Shown here piece after piece: positions 33,245 through 42,881 of a stretch of 64,000 nt of DNA (positions within the stretch are counted from its first letter, which is position 1; each line of letters opens with the position of its first letter). Source of the stretch: GCA-002282575 sp964416645 (GTDB lineage Bacteria > Pseudomonadota > Gammaproteobacteria > Thiomicrospirales > Thiomicrospiraceae). Made by a program: the position numbers and the translations under genes. Below the pieces are notes generated by a model, which ran no database searches, had not been told where the DNA came from, and saw only the letters and a program-made list of their open reading frames with translations. The stretch lies in NCBI GenBank assembly GCA_964416645.1, contig CAYQEZ010000002.1:1-64000 (forward strand), in the 5' to 3' direction.

Positions 33245-35293
33245 GTGAATATATTTAATCAGCGAAGTATTAAATTTCGTATCATGTTGGGTTTCGTTAC
33301 TCTTGGATTTTTATTGTTAGTCATTGTTCTGGCTAGTTGGTTTACACTGAATCATGTGCAGTCATTAGCAAAGCAAATCATTGAAAAGTATGAGCCGCAA
33401 GTTGATCGTATGACTAAGGTTGAGTTGTTGATGATTAGGATTTCATTAGAGTCACGTCATGCTATTTTGTCTGCTAATGAACCAACACAATTAAAGGCAA
33501 CCCTGGATAGAATTCACGACAATCGTCGTGAGTTAGTTGAACTCATTCATGAAACAGAAAAGAATTTATCTACCTTGAAAGGTCGTGAAATTTTAGAACG
33601 AATAAAAGAAGGCGACGCCCTATTTTGGCAAATCGCCTTAAAAATTGTTGACAATGCCCAAAACGGCAATGTGCAGAAAGCCTACGAATTGCTTACCTCG
33701 GAAGTTGTTCCAGCGCGTAACAAGCAACTCGCTAATATTGAAGAGCAGAAAATGTGGCAACGCGAGTTAATGAGTCAAGCACTGAATGAAGCCAGTGAAG
33801 TTGTTGCTTTAGTCAAATCATTATTACTATTTATGTTATTAGGCGTGTCTACCCTAGTAAGTTTTTTCTTGTTGCGCTTAGTCAATTCCATTACGCAGCC
33901 ATTGGATCATTTATTGGCAACCATTGTAAGTATTGAACGTAGCAAAGACTACGGACAGCGTGTTCAAGTTGTTAGTTTTGATGAAGTAGCACATACAGCC
34001 CTTGCTTTTAATCGCATGATGGACATAGTAGAAAATCATAGCAATCAATTGGCTATGCATCAGGAAATTTTAGAACAAACGGTGCAACAAAGAACATCCG
34101 AACTGAGTGCAGCCTTAGAAGCTGCTAAAGCTGCCAGTAAAGCGAAAAGTAATTTTCTTGCAAATATGAGTCATGAAATTCGTACCCCTATGAATGGAAT
34201 CATTGGAATGACAGAACTGGCTTTAGCTAGCAACAATGAAATGGAAAGATTGGAATACATGAAAATTGTTAAAAGTTCAGCTGCAACTCTGCTCGCAATT
34301 ATTAATGATATTCTCGATTTTTCTAAAATTGAAGCCAATAAGATGATGCTAGAGCAAATCAGCTTTCAATTGCGTGAAACAGTTAATGAATCGATAAAAA
34401 TTTTGCTTCTTAGAGCAAAAGAAAAAGACATTGATATTATTTGTCAGTTTGATGACAAGCTGCCTAACAATCTTATCGGAGATCCAACCAGATTGGGGCA
34501 AATCCTTATTAATTTAATTGGCAACGCAATTAAATTTACAGAACAAGGAAAGGTAGTAATTACTTTTGCTCTTGAAGGCATGTTTGAAGACCAACAAAAA
34601 GTGGTTTTGTTTGTGAGCGTTGAAGATACTGGTATTGGAATTCCTTCGGACAAGCTTGATACTATTTTTGAATCCTTTGCACAGGCTGATGTCTCAACCA
34701 CACGGCGTTACGGCGGTACTGGGCTTGGTCTTGCCATAACCAATAGCTTGGTGCAATTAATGGGCGGAAGCATGAGCGTTGAAAGTGAATTAGGAAAAGG
34801 CAGCACATTTCATTTCACGGTCATTATGTCAGTTGACCATAATCCCAAGCATGTTAGCCAAACTCATATGATCAAGAACAAATCTATAGAAAGCAATCAT
34901 AATCCTAGTTTAAACATTCTGCTGGTTGAAGATAATGCCATTAACCAGATGTTAGCGATTCGTTTACTCGAAAAGTGGGGGCATAGAGTAACGCTTGCCG
35001 AAAATGGTCAGCAAGCGGTTGATCGGTTGTGTGTTGCAAACGAGCAATTTGATTTAGTTCTAATGGACATGCAAATGCCCATTATGGGCGGTATTGAAGC
35101 AACTCAACTCATTCGAGTTGATGAAAGCAGTAAAGGAAAACCTCATCAACTTATTATCGCTATGACTGCAAACGCCATGGAAACAGACAAAGAGGCTTGC
35201 TTGGCTTCTGGCATGGATGATTTTATTACAAAACCCATTAATCAGTTGTTGTTAAAAGAAAAAATAAGCAATTTTTTGCACCAACCTAGTTAA
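33245..35293 (+). CDS. Hybrid sensor histidine kinase with receiver domain
   Basis: 682 residues. TM1 (about 12-32) and TM2 (about 195-215) flank a 4-helix-type periplasmic sensor region. A HAMP segment (VNSITQPLDHLL...) and a short coiled coil lead to HisKA (His310 in NMSHEIRTPMNG), the ATPase domain (NLIGNAIKFT, DTGIGIP, GTGLGL) and a C-terminal receiver (LVEDNAINQ, Asp608 in LMDMQMP, final Lys in ITKP). No phosphotransfer domain or response regulator is adjacent. Start GTG 33245 has AGGAG upstream. The gene looks more A/T-rich than its neighbours and interrupts the znuB-comM interval, which suggests later acquisition. Confidence 0.9.
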   Translation: MNIFNQRSIKFRIMLGFVTLGFLLLVIVLASWFTLNHVQSLAKQIIEKYEPQVDRMTKVELLMIRISLESRHAILSANEPTQLKATLDRIHDNRRELVELIHETEKNLSTLKGREILERIKEGDALFWQIALKIVDNAQNGNVQKAYELLTSEVVPARNKQLANIEEQKMWQRELMSQALNEASEVVALVKSLLLFMLLGVSTLVSFFLLRLVNSITQPLDHLLATIVSIERSKDYGQRVQVVSFDEVAHTALAFNRMMDIVENHSNQLAMHQEILEQTVQQRTSELSAALEAAKAASKAKSNFLANMSHEIRTPMNGIIGMTELALASNNEMERLEYMKIVKSSAATLLAIINDILDFSKIEANKMMLEQISFQLRETVNESIKILLLRAKEKDIDIICQFDDKLPNNLIGDPTRLGQILINLIGNAIKFTEQGKVVITFALEGMFEDQQKVVLFVSVEDTGIGIPSDKLDTIFESFAQADVSTTRRYGGTGLGLAITNSLVQLMGGSMSVESELGKGSTFHFTVIMSVDHNPKHVSQTHMIKNKSIESNHNPSLNILLVEDNAINQMLAIRLLEKWGHRVTLAENGQQAVDRLCVANEQFDLVLMDMQMPIMGGIEATQLIRVDESSKGKPHQLIIAMTANAMETDKEACLASGMDDFITKPINQLLLKEKISNFLHQPS

Positions 35294-35354
35294 GTATTGT
35301 GTAAGATATGAGCAATATGTCGTATCTTAACGATACTTAAGGAATCTATACAAC

Positions 35355-36875
35355 ATGGCTCATACCTTGGCACAAGTGTGGACGCGCGCGGAATTGGGTT
35401 TGGCATCGCCTGCGGTGATGGTGGAAGTGCATTTATCGAATGGTTTGCCCAGTTTAACGCTGGTAGGTTTGCCCGAATCGGCGGTGCGTGAAAGTAAGGA
35501 TAGGGTGCGTAGTGCTTTGCTATCATCGGATGCGGATTACCCGACCCGACGCATCACCATTAACCTAGCACCAGCCGACTTGCCCAAACATGGTGGTCGT
35601 TATGACTTACCCATTGCCATTGGCTTGTTGGCGGCATCGGGGCAGGTGCCGAGTGATCGGCTTGCGCAAACCGAATGGGTCGGTGAGTTGGGGCTGGATG
35701 GTGAGTTGCGTCCTGTCGCGGGTATTTTATCCGTAGCGATGGCAGTGAGTGAGTCGGGACGTACCTTGATTGTACCCAGCGAACAATTGGCGGTGTGTGC
35801 GGTCGTGCCTAACTTACGTGTGTTAGGGGCATCGCATTTGCGTGAGGTGATGGCTTTTTTAGCGGGAACAGGAACGTTACACACAGCCGATGGTCGCAGT
35901 TTGGCACAGGAAAATTTGCCACAGCCTGATTTAATTGAAGTGCGTGGTCAGGCAATGGGCAAGCGGGCGTTAGAAATTGCCGCTGCGGGTGGTCATAGTC
36001 TGCTATTGGTTGGTCCGCCAGGTAGTGGCAAAAGTATGCTGGCAACACGTATGGCGGGCATTTTACCGCCCTTGTCGGAAGTGCAACGTTTGCAGTCGGC
36101 GGCGATTCATTCGTTGGCCAGCTTACCCGTAGAGGCGATATTGGCGGGTCAGTTGCCTTTTCAAGCGCCTCATCATTCGGCATCGGCGGTTGCCTTAGTG
36201 GGAGGGGGTAGTAAACCCCGTCCTGGTGCGATTTCTATCGCCACGCATGGTATTTTATTTTTAGATGAACTGACCGAATTCGACCGACGCACGCTGGAAA
36301 TGCTGCGCGAGCCGTTAGAATCGGGGGAAGTGCGCATTGCACGGGCGGCTTATCAAGCGACTTACCCTGCCAATTTTATGCTCATTGCTGCGATGAATCC
36401 CTCGCCGAGCGGTTATTTTGCCGATGATCCTAAATGTCGCTCCACTCCCGAACAAACGGCGCGTTATTTGGGTAAAATTTCAGGGCCTTTGTTAGACCGC
36501 ATCGACTGTCAAGTGGAATTGCCTGCCGTTGAAGTGTCGGCTCTACAACAACTGCCCGATGGTGAGCCTAGTGCGGTGGTGGCACAACGTGTTGCTCAAG
36601 CCAGAGCCTTAGCGCAACAGCGTGGTAAACTGAATGCCGATTTAACGCCGCACGACTTGGATCAATTTGCCAGACTAGATGCAGCAGGCAAGAAACTGCT
36701 GGCGCAAGCGATGGAGCGATTTGGGCTTTCGGCACGTTCTTATCATCGTATTTTGCGTGTTGCACGCAGTATTGCCGATTTAGCACAGAGTGAGTCGGTA
36801 CAAAGCGCTCATTTAGCCGAAGCCTTAAGTTTACGCGCCTTAGAGCGTCGGTTGCATAAACTCGGTAATCAATGA
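35355..36875 (+). CDS. comM: ComM/YifB family Mg-chelatase-like AAA+ helicase
   Basis: 506 residues. Homologues act as a hexameric helicase promoting branch migration during natural transformation. The N-terminal ChlI-like domain begins MAHTLAQVWTRAELGLASPAV. Walker A is GPPGSGK (Lys226), Walker B is ILFLDELTEF, and the C-terminal domain has the SARSYHRILRVARSIADL pattern. It overlaps the DUF423 frame at its stop. comM is a known insertion target for Tn7-like elements in other bacteria, and here a decayed copy of its 5' end lies 2.6 kb upstream. Confidence 0.93.
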   Translation: MAHTLAQVWTRAELGLASPAVMVEVHLSNGLPSLTLVGLPESAVRESKDRVRSALLSSDADYPTRRITINLAPADLPKHGGRYDLPIAIGLLAASGQVPSDRLAQTEWVGELGLDGELRPVAGILSVAMAVSESGRTLIVPSEQLAVCAVVPNLRVLGASHLREVMAFLAGTGTLHTADGRSLAQENLPQPDLIEVRGQAMGKRALEIAAAGGHSLLLVGPPGSGKSMLATRMAGILPPLSEVQRLQSAAIHSLASLPVEAILAGQLPFQAPHHSASAVALVGGGSKPRPGAISIATHGILFLDELTEFDRRTLEMLREPLESGEVRIARAAYQATYPANFMLIAAMNPSPSGYFADDPKCRSTPEQTARYLGKISGPLLDRIDCQVELPAVEVSALQQLPDGEPSAVVAQRVAQARALAQQRGKLNADLTPHDLDQFARLDAAGKKLLAQAMERFGLSARSYHRILRVARSIADLAQSESVQSAHLAEALSLRALERRLHKLGNQ

Positions 36876-36886
36876 AAGGAACATGC

Positions 36887-37267
36887 ATGAATGATTGCGC
36901 GTTGAGTATGGCTGCTTTTTTGTTGGCGTTAGCGGTGGGGCTGGGTGCGTTTGGCGCTCATGCTTTGGCGAGTTTAGTGGATGCTAAGGCTTTAGCTAAC
37001 TGGCAGACGGCGGTGCAGTATCACTTTATCCATGCGCTGGCGCTGTTGGTGCTAGCGGTATGGATGCGGCTCGGTGCGCCCAGCTATGTTGTTAAAGTCA
37101 GTTGGGGATTGGTGCTGGGTACGTTGCTCTTTTCAGGTAGTTTATACGCCTATGTCTTAACGGCTTGGAAGCCGCTGGTGTTTTTCACACCCATTGGCGG
37201 CAGTGTTTGGTTGTTCACTTGGTTAGTGTTGGCTTGGTTGAGTGCGAAAAGCCGTCCAAACCACTAA
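36887..37267 (+). CDS. DUF423 family membrane protein
   Basis: 126 residues with about four hydrophobic helices and the family motif GLGAFGAHAL followed by WQTAVQYHFIHALALL. Found in many bacteria (YgdD/YwdK); the role is unknown. I chose ATG 36887, which has AAAGGA at 36875-36880, over 36872 that overlaps comM. It converges on rnt, with the stops overlapping. Confidence 0.82.
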   Translation: MNDCALSMAAFLLALAVGLGAFGAHALASLVDAKALANWQTAVQYHFIHALALLVLAVWMRLGAPSYVVKVSWGLVLGTLLFSGSLYAYVLTAWKPLVFFTPIGGSVWLFTWLVLAWLSAKSRPNH

Positions 37268-37908
37268 GATTTTTCGTTGCGATTAATGGCATCTATGACT
37301 GGCAAGGGGTAACGATTAAAAATACTGCAAAAGAGTTCAGCTGTTTTCTGGGTATCGTACAAGGCACCGTGTGCTTGGTGATTGTCCCAACTCATACCCG
37401 AAAACATCGCCGCTTTCGCTAATACCGTTTGACCATAAACCAAGGCGCCAAGGGTAACGCTGTCGAGGGTGCTGAACTGATGAAACGGGCATTTGAGCTT
37501 GTTTCTTTCTGCCGCTGCTTTAACAAACGATAAGTCAAAAAAAGCATTGTGTCCGCATAAGATAGCGCGGGTGCAACCCGTTTCTTTCACCCGCTTTTGA
37601 ATAGGGATGAAAATTTGTTCCATCGCTAGCTTTTCATCAATGGCTAAACGTAGCTGACTGTGTGGGTCGTAGCCTAAAAAGTCTTTAGCTGCTTGCTCAA
37701 TATTTGCACCGGCAAAGGGTTTAACATGCGCATGAATGGTTTCACCCGGCACTAACAGGCCGTCGCTATCAATATCTAAAATCACTGCTGCAATTTCTAA
37801 TAAGGCATCGGTTTGTGGATTAAAACCACCCGTTTCGACATCGATAACAACAGGTAAAAAACCGCGTACGCGGCGGGCAAGAGGGTGTTTTGGGTGTTTG
37901 GAACTCAT
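37264..37908 (-). CDS. rnt: Ribonuclease T
   Basis: 214-residue DEDDh 3'-5' exoribonuclease that trims tRNA and other stable RNA 3' ends. Motifs are VVIDVETGGFNPQTDALLEI (Exo I, Asp and Glu), CGHNAFFDLSF (Exo II) and HGALYDTQKTAELF (Exo III His and Asp). The DVETGGFNP and DFLGY-type segments separate RNase T from DnaQ. Its start overlaps the argA stop by 4 bp, so the two are probably cotranscribed. Confidence 0.93.
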   Translation of the reverse strand: MSSKHPKHPLARRVRGFLPVVIDVETGGFNPQTDALLEIAAVILDIDSDGLLVPGETIHAHVKPFAGANIEQAAKDFLGYDPHSQLRLAIDEKLAMEQIFIPIQKRVKETGCTRAILCGHNAFFDLSFVKAAAERNKLKCPFHQFSTLDSVTLGALVYGQTVLAKAAMFSGMSWDNHQAHGALYDTQKTAELFCSIFNRYPLPVIDAINRNEKS

Positions 37909-39215
37909 GCTAGGGCTTTAGTAAACACCGCTGAACGACGCTGAAAGTTGTATAACTGAGCGCGCGCTTGCGGTAGGGTGGAAATATCAGTTTGGACGAA
38001 ACCATGACGGATAAACCAATGCATGGTTTGTGTGGTGAGTAAAAAGAGTGATTGAATACCTTGTTGTTTGGCGCGACGTTCGATGTAACCCAGCAGTTTT
38101 GCACCACGCCCGCCGCGACGGTAGGTGTCGTCGATGGCAAAGGCGGCTAATTCGGCACTGTTGTTTTGTGGGTAAGGATATAAGGCTGCACAGCCAATAA
38201 TGGCGCCGTCGCGTTCTAACACGCTGAAGTATTCAATTTCCATTTCCAACTGTTCGCGTGGACGCTTCACTAACGCACCCGAGTTTTCGAGCGGTTCAAG
38301 TAACGACAAAATACCGCCTATGTCATCAATGCTGGCTTGGCGCACCACATCATAATCATTTTGGTTAATCATGATGCCGACACCGTCACGGGTAAAGAGT
38401 TCAAGCAATAAAGCACCATCGAGCGTGCGGTCGAGTAGGTGTACCCTGTCTACTTCACGAGCAGCTTTTAGGCTAGCATTGAGCAGCGAGCGGGTTGAGT
38501 CGGGTAATTCGGCTTGTGCTAGGAGTGTCGGCATGTCATTCGCAGAAAGTTCTGTTGGCAGTGCCGCACGTGCGGCAACAAGGTGTTCAGGGTCGGTCAG
38601 CCATAGCAGTTTATCGGCTTGCAGGGCAATCGCCGCTTCGACCGCTAACTCAATACTGGATAAGTTGAAAATGTCGCCAGTAATGGAGTAGGCTTGCGAG
38701 GTAAGTAATACAATATGTCCCATATTCAGCACCGCTTCAATGGGATCGGTTTCAATACGGCGCACCGTGCCGGTATGATGAAAGTCGATACCATCAATAA
38801 TGCCCAGCGGTTTCGCCATTACCCAGTTGCCAGAGGAAACAAACAGAGGGCGCACGGCATAACTTTGTTTGGCTTGTCCGCTAGAAAACCAAGACTCAAT
38901 TTCGACCCGCATTTGCCCAACCGCTTGTGCCACAGCGGGCAGGTGTTCTTTACGCGTGATGCGAAGACCTTGATGGTATTGACACTCAAAACCTTGTGCG
39001 GCTAATTCTGCATCGATAAAGGGACGAGCACCTGCCACTAAAACAATGCGTACATCGAGGCTTTGTAATAATGCCAAGTCTTGAATGAGCGGTAAAGCAG
39101 CATCACCATTTTGCAAAGCGGCACCGTCAAGGTAAATCACCACTGTACTGTCACGATGCGCATTAAAATAAGGCGACGATTGACGGAAGGCTTGAACAAA
39201 ATCGGCTGATGGCAT
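37905..39215 (-). CDS. argA: N-acetylglutamate synthase ArgA
   Basis: First step of arginine synthesis, acetylating glutamate from acetyl-CoA. The 436 residues have an amino-acid-kinase-like N-terminal domain (YLDGAALQNGDAALPLIQDLALL), which carries arginine feedback inhibition in relatives, and a C-terminal GNAT domain (FAIDDTYRRGGRGAKLLGYIERRAKQQG with the acetyl-CoA loop). It is first in an operon with rnt. argJ at 61667, which recycles acetyl groups, is also present, so ArgA would mainly prime the cycle. Confidence 0.95.
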   Translation of the reverse strand: MPSADFVQAFRQSSPYFNAHRDSTVVIYLDGAALQNGDAALPLIQDLALLQSLDVRIVLVAGARPFIDAELAAQGFECQYHQGLRITRKEHLPAVAQAVGQMRVEIESWFSSGQAKQSYAVRPLFVSSGNWVMAKPLGIIDGIDFHHTGTVRRIETDPIEAVLNMGHIVLLTSQAYSITGDIFNLSSIELAVEAAIALQADKLLWLTDPEHLVAARAALPTELSANDMPTLLAQAELPDSTRSLLNASLKAAREVDRVHLLDRTLDGALLLELFTRDGVGIMINQNDYDVVRQASIDDIGGILSLLEPLENSGALVKRPREQLEMEIEYFSVLERDGAIIGCAALYPYPQNNSAELAAFAIDDTYRRGGRGAKLLGYIERRAKQQGIQSLFLLTTQTMHWFIRHGFVQTDISTLPQARAQLYNFQRRSAVFTKALA

Positions 39216-39294
39216 CTGGATACCTCTAAAACCCCATACATTTGGGGGGTGACTGGGCAGTATTTTGCCTCATTATACGCAGTGAGTTAAAACG

Positions 39295-39324
39295 CAACAA
39301 CCCCGCACGATTGCGGGGTTGTTG
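39295..39324 (-). terminator. Strong terminator between prk and argA
   Basis: A perfect 13-bp stem, CAACAACCCCGCA (39295-39307) and TGCGGGGTTGTTG (39312-39324), with a CGAT loop. On the minus strand it comes just after prk. It should insulate prk from argA. Confidence 0.8.
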
Positions 39325-39347
39325 TTTGAATGGGGTCGGAAAAAGGC

Positions 39348-40214
39348 TTAAGCTGCGTTTTTCTGAGCAATCATGTTTTTGATTACAGGCGATAGCATCA
39401 AATCCATCACATCAATCATCTTTTGACCAGGAATCACCAAGGTGTCTGCTTTTTGTAAGAAAGCACCTTCCACTTGTTTGGCGATGCCAGCTAAGTCAAT
39501 ACCGTCCATGCGAACATGGCAAACAATTAAGCTTTCTTCTGGCTTAGGTACAGCCATACCACTGAATGGGTTGGCCGTATCCACTAAAGGTACACGGTGG
39601 AAGTTGATGTGGGTGCGATCAAACTGTGGTGTGATGTATTCGGCATAGTCAGGCATACGATCTAAAATGGTATCAACCACTTGCTGAACTGTGTAAGGGC
39701 GTTCAGAAGTATCACGATAGATTTTTTGAATCCATTCGATATTAACGCTAGGAACCACACCCACTAACAGATCAACGTGTTGTGCTACATTGGCCGTTTC
39801 AGTGACGACGCCACCATGTAGCCCTTCGTAGAACATAATGTCTGTGCCTGCTGGAATATCTTTCCATGGAGTAAAGCAGCCAGTGCCAACACCGTGATGC
39901 GCCGCTTCTTCATCGTTGTGAACATAGTAACGACGTTTGCCTGTGCCTGTTTCGCCGTATGTCTTGAACAACTCAGCTAATAAGTCGAAGTGGTTAGCAT
40001 GTTCAGAGAAGTGAGTTAACACTTTACCTGTTTTACGTGATTCAGCAACTTTTTCACGCATTTCAGCACGCTCGTATTTGTGGAAGCTATCGCCTTCAAC
40101 CACAGCAACATTTAAATTTTCACGAGCAAATACTTTTTCAAATGCACGTTTAACGAAAGTAGTACCTGCACCAGACGAACCAGTGACCGAAACGACAGGA
40201 TGTTTAACAGACAT
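39348..40214 (-). CDS. prk: Phosphoribulokinase (class I)
   Basis: 288 residues. Phosphorylates ribulose 5-phosphate to ribulose 1,5-bisphosphate for the Calvin cycle. The P-loop VTGSSGAGTTFVKRAF is at residues 9-24; EGDSFHKYER and HFSEHANHFDLL are the proteobacterial class I signatures, and the length fits the octameric bacterial type rather than the plant one. It stands alone between terminator signals, away from rubisco. It is good evidence for autotrophy, though a lone prk could also serve other uses. Confidence 0.95.
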   Translation of the reverse strand: MSVKHPVVSVTGSSGAGTTFVKRAFEKVFARENLNVAVVEGDSFHKYERAEMREKVAESRKTGKVLTHFSEHANHFDLLAELFKTYGETGTGKRRYYVHNDEEAAHHGVGTGCFTPWKDIPAGTDIMFYEGLHGGVVTETANVAQHVDLLVGVVPSVNIEWIQKIYRDTSERPYTVQQVVDTILDRMPDYAEYITPQFDRTHINFHRVPLVDTANPFSGMAVPKPEESLIVCHVRMDGIDLAGIAKQVEGAFLQKADTLVIPGQKMIDVMDLMLSPVIKNMIAQKNAA

Positions 40215-40379
40215 GAAAGGTCTCCTTAATAATTAAAACTTATATTCTCTAAAACATTTAACTCCCCACCTATTTTAATGGTGGGAGCTGTGGAGGGAGG
40301 CGCTACAATCTTGGTTTTTCATGCTGTAACAAAAGCCTCCTTCCAGAGGTTAACTAATTGATATTTAAGCTGGTAAAGC
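40215..40379 (-). other. Structured gap between gyrB and prk
   Basis: Two potential hairpins lie here: CTCC(C)CACC...GGTGGGAG at 40261-40288, and GGAGGGAGGC...GCCTCCTTCC at about 40292-40345. Read on the minus strand, the second could terminate gyrB and the first lies 50-70 nt before the prk start, so it may be a leader structure. No gene is seen. Confidence 0.4.
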
Positions 40380-42806
40380 TTAAATATCTAAATTCGAAAC
40401 TGATAATGCATTGGCTTCAATAAAGGCTCGGCGCGGTTCAACTTCATCGCCCATTAGGGTGCTGAAAATATCATCTGTAGCAATCGCATCTTCAATACTG
40501 ACTTTGAGTAAGCGACGCGTGGCTGGGTTCATGGTGGTTTCCCACAGTTGGTCGGGATTCATCTCACCCAGACCTTTGTAGCGTTGAATGCCCATGCCGC
40601 GTTTGGCTTCACCGAGTAACCAGTCAAAGGCTTGTTTAACGCTAGTCACGGCAATGGATTTTTCATCACGTCGCACTTGGGCGCCATCACTTAACAAATT
40701 ACCAATGCGTTCAGCCGCTTGCATGAGACGTTGATAATCGCCCGATAGCCAGAAATCATCACCCATGTCTTGTACGCTATCGAACCCATGCTCATGGGTG
40801 GTTAAGCGAATAACATGAGTATCACTGTCAGGGTCTTGATTGTCAGCAGATGCCAAACTAAAACGCGCACCACCAGCAATGAAATCCTGCTCAATACGTG
40901 TCATGGCTGAAGTGCACCAAGCAGATAAGTCAGCGTCATTTTTTAAGGTTGCTTCATTCAGTGCGGGTAAATCAATTAATGCACGTAATAAGGCTTCTGG
41001 GTAACGACGGCTGTATTTATTGATGACGCGTTCAGCTTGAAAATGGGCAATGGCAAGTTGTTCCAAGGCATGACCCGACATAGTGCCTGCGTTTTCACCC
41101 AGACTAAGGCTTGCACCTTCCATCGCTAGTTGCAATAAATAGTGTTCTAGTTCTGTGTCGTCTTTCAGGTAGGCTTCTTGCTTGCCTTTTTTTACCTTGT
41201 ACAGCGGTGGCTGTGCAATATAAACATGACCACGCTCGATAATTTCGGGCATTTGACGATAAAAGAAGGTGAGCAAAAGGGTACGAATATGTGAACCGTC
41301 AACGTCGGCATCGGTCATGATAATAATATGGTGGTAACGGAGTTTTTCAATGTTGTATTCATCTTTACCAATACCACAACCCAAAGCCGTAATCAGTGTA
41401 CCCACTTCCGCAGAGCTAATCATACGGTCGAAACGGGCGCGCTCGACGTTCAGAATTTTGCCCTTAAGTGGCAAAATCGCTTGGGTGCGACGATCACGTC
41501 CTTGCTTGGCAGATCCACCCGCTGAATCACCCTCGACCAAGTAAAGTTCAGATAACGCAGGATCTTTTTCTTGGCAGTCGGCTAGTTTGCCTGGCAAGCC
41601 TGCAATATCAAGCGCACCTTTGCGACGCGTCATTTCACGCGCTTTGCGTGCGGCATCTCGCGCACGAGCGGCTTCAAAAATTTTATTGAGAATGGCTTTG
41701 CGGTCATTTGGATTTTCAAGTAAATAGGTAGATAGTGCATCACCCATGAGGCTTTCAACCACTGATTTAACTTCGCTTGATACCAGTTTCTCTTTCGTTT
41801 GTGACGAGAACTTAGGATCGGGCACTTTAACCGACACAATCGCGGTTAAGCCTTCGCGTGTGTCATCGCCAGATAAAGCGATTTTGAACTTCTTCTCTAA
41901 GCCTTCTTGTTCGGCAGCGTTGTTGATATGACGGGTGAGTGAACCTCTAAAACCTGCTAAATGGGCGCCACCATCTTTTTGTGGAATGTTGTTGGTGAAG
42001 CAATAAACCGATTCGGTGTAAGCATCAGTATATTGAAAAGCGACTTCAACGCCAACGCCATCTTTCTCACCGCTAAAATAGAAAAGACTTGGATGGATAG
42101 GGCTTTTTTTACTGTTCAAATGCTCAACGAATGCTTTGATACCGCCTTCATACTTGAATACATCGTGGCGATTATCCCGATGGTCAATCAGTTCAATGTG
42201 CACACCTGAATTAAGGAAAGAAAGTTCTCGCAGGCGTTTTAACAAAATATCGTAGCTAAAATTAATGAAGGCAAAAATTTCATCTGAGGGCATGAAACGC
42301 AATTCTGTACCAGTTTTATTGCTTTCGCCAACGGCTTTGAGTGGATAAACGGGAACACCCAAGGCATATTCTTGTTGCCACACCTTACCTTCGCGGTGAA
42401 TGGTCAGCCAAAGTTTTGAGGAGAGCGCATTAACCACAGAAACGCCGACACCGTGCAGACCGCCTGAAACTTTATAAGAGTTATCGTCGAACTTACCGCC
42501 TGCATGCAAAATGGTCATAATGACTTCGGCAGCCGACACGCCTTCTTCTTCGTGAATGTCAACGGGAATACCGCGACCGTCATCATAGACAGAGCAAGAA
42601 CCATCGGTATGCAGTGTTACTTTAACGTGAGACGCGTAGCCAGCTAAGGCTTCGTCAATAGCATTGTCCACCACCTCAAATACCATATGATGCAAGCCAG
42701 AGCCATCATCCGTATCGCCGATATACATGCCAGGGCGTTTGCGAACTGCATCTAGGCCACGCAATACTTGAATGGATGAGGAATCGTAAGTCTTGGTATC
42801 CGACAT
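40380..42806 (-). CDS. gyrB: DNA gyrase subunit B
   Basis: ATPase subunit of gyrase. The 808 residues include the roughly 165-residue insertion in the C-terminal half that marks GyrB of gammaproteobacteria (near 550-730). N-terminal ATPase motifs are RPGMYIGDTDDGSGLHHM, DNAIDEALAG and DDGRGIP. Toprim motifs are EGDSAGGSAKQGRDRR and MTDADVDGSHI; RYKGLGEMNPDQLWET ends the core. I prefer ATG 42806 over GTG 42812. It is not beside dnaA, dnaN or recF here, unlike in many bacteria. Confidence 0.96.
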   Translation of the reverse strand: MSDTKTYDSSSIQVLRGLDAVRKRPGMYIGDTDDGSGLHHMVFEVVDNAIDEALAGYASHVKVTLHTDGSCSVYDDGRGIPVDIHEEEGVSAAEVIMTILHAGGKFDDNSYKVSGGLHGVGVSVVNALSSKLWLTIHREGKVWQQEYALGVPVYPLKAVGESNKTGTELRFMPSDEIFAFINFSYDILLKRLRELSFLNSGVHIELIDHRDNRHDVFKYEGGIKAFVEHLNSKKSPIHPSLFYFSGEKDGVGVEVAFQYTDAYTESVYCFTNNIPQKDGGAHLAGFRGSLTRHINNAAEQEGLEKKFKIALSGDDTREGLTAIVSVKVPDPKFSSQTKEKLVSSEVKSVVESLMGDALSTYLLENPNDRKAILNKIFEAARARDAARKAREMTRRKGALDIAGLPGKLADCQEKDPALSELYLVEGDSAGGSAKQGRDRRTQAILPLKGKILNVERARFDRMISSAEVGTLITALGCGIGKDEYNIEKLRYHHIIIMTDADVDGSHIRTLLLTFFYRQMPEIIERGHVYIAQPPLYKVKKGKQEAYLKDDTELEHYLLQLAMEGASLSLGENAGTMSGHALEQLAIAHFQAERVINKYSRRYPEALLRALIDLPALNEATLKNDADLSAWCTSAMTRIEQDFIAGGARFSLASADNQDPDSDTHVIRLTTHEHGFDSVQDMGDDFWLSGDYQRLMQAAERIGNLLSDGAQVRRDEKSIAVTSVKQAFDWLLGEAKRGMGIQRYKGLGEMNPDQLWETTMNPATRRLLKVSIEDAIATDDIFSTLMGDEVEPRRAFIEANALSVSNLDI

Positions 42807-42881
42807 AATCACAGCTTTCCGAGGTAAAAACTAAACTTCATGATTATAACACGGTTGGGCTTTTGGTGTTCTTTTACCTGC

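Noticed and set aside
35355..36875. Magnesium chelatase subunit
   Set aside because: The annotation would follow the ChlI-like domain, but the N-terminus and order fit ComM/YifB and no bacteriochlorophyll genes are present.
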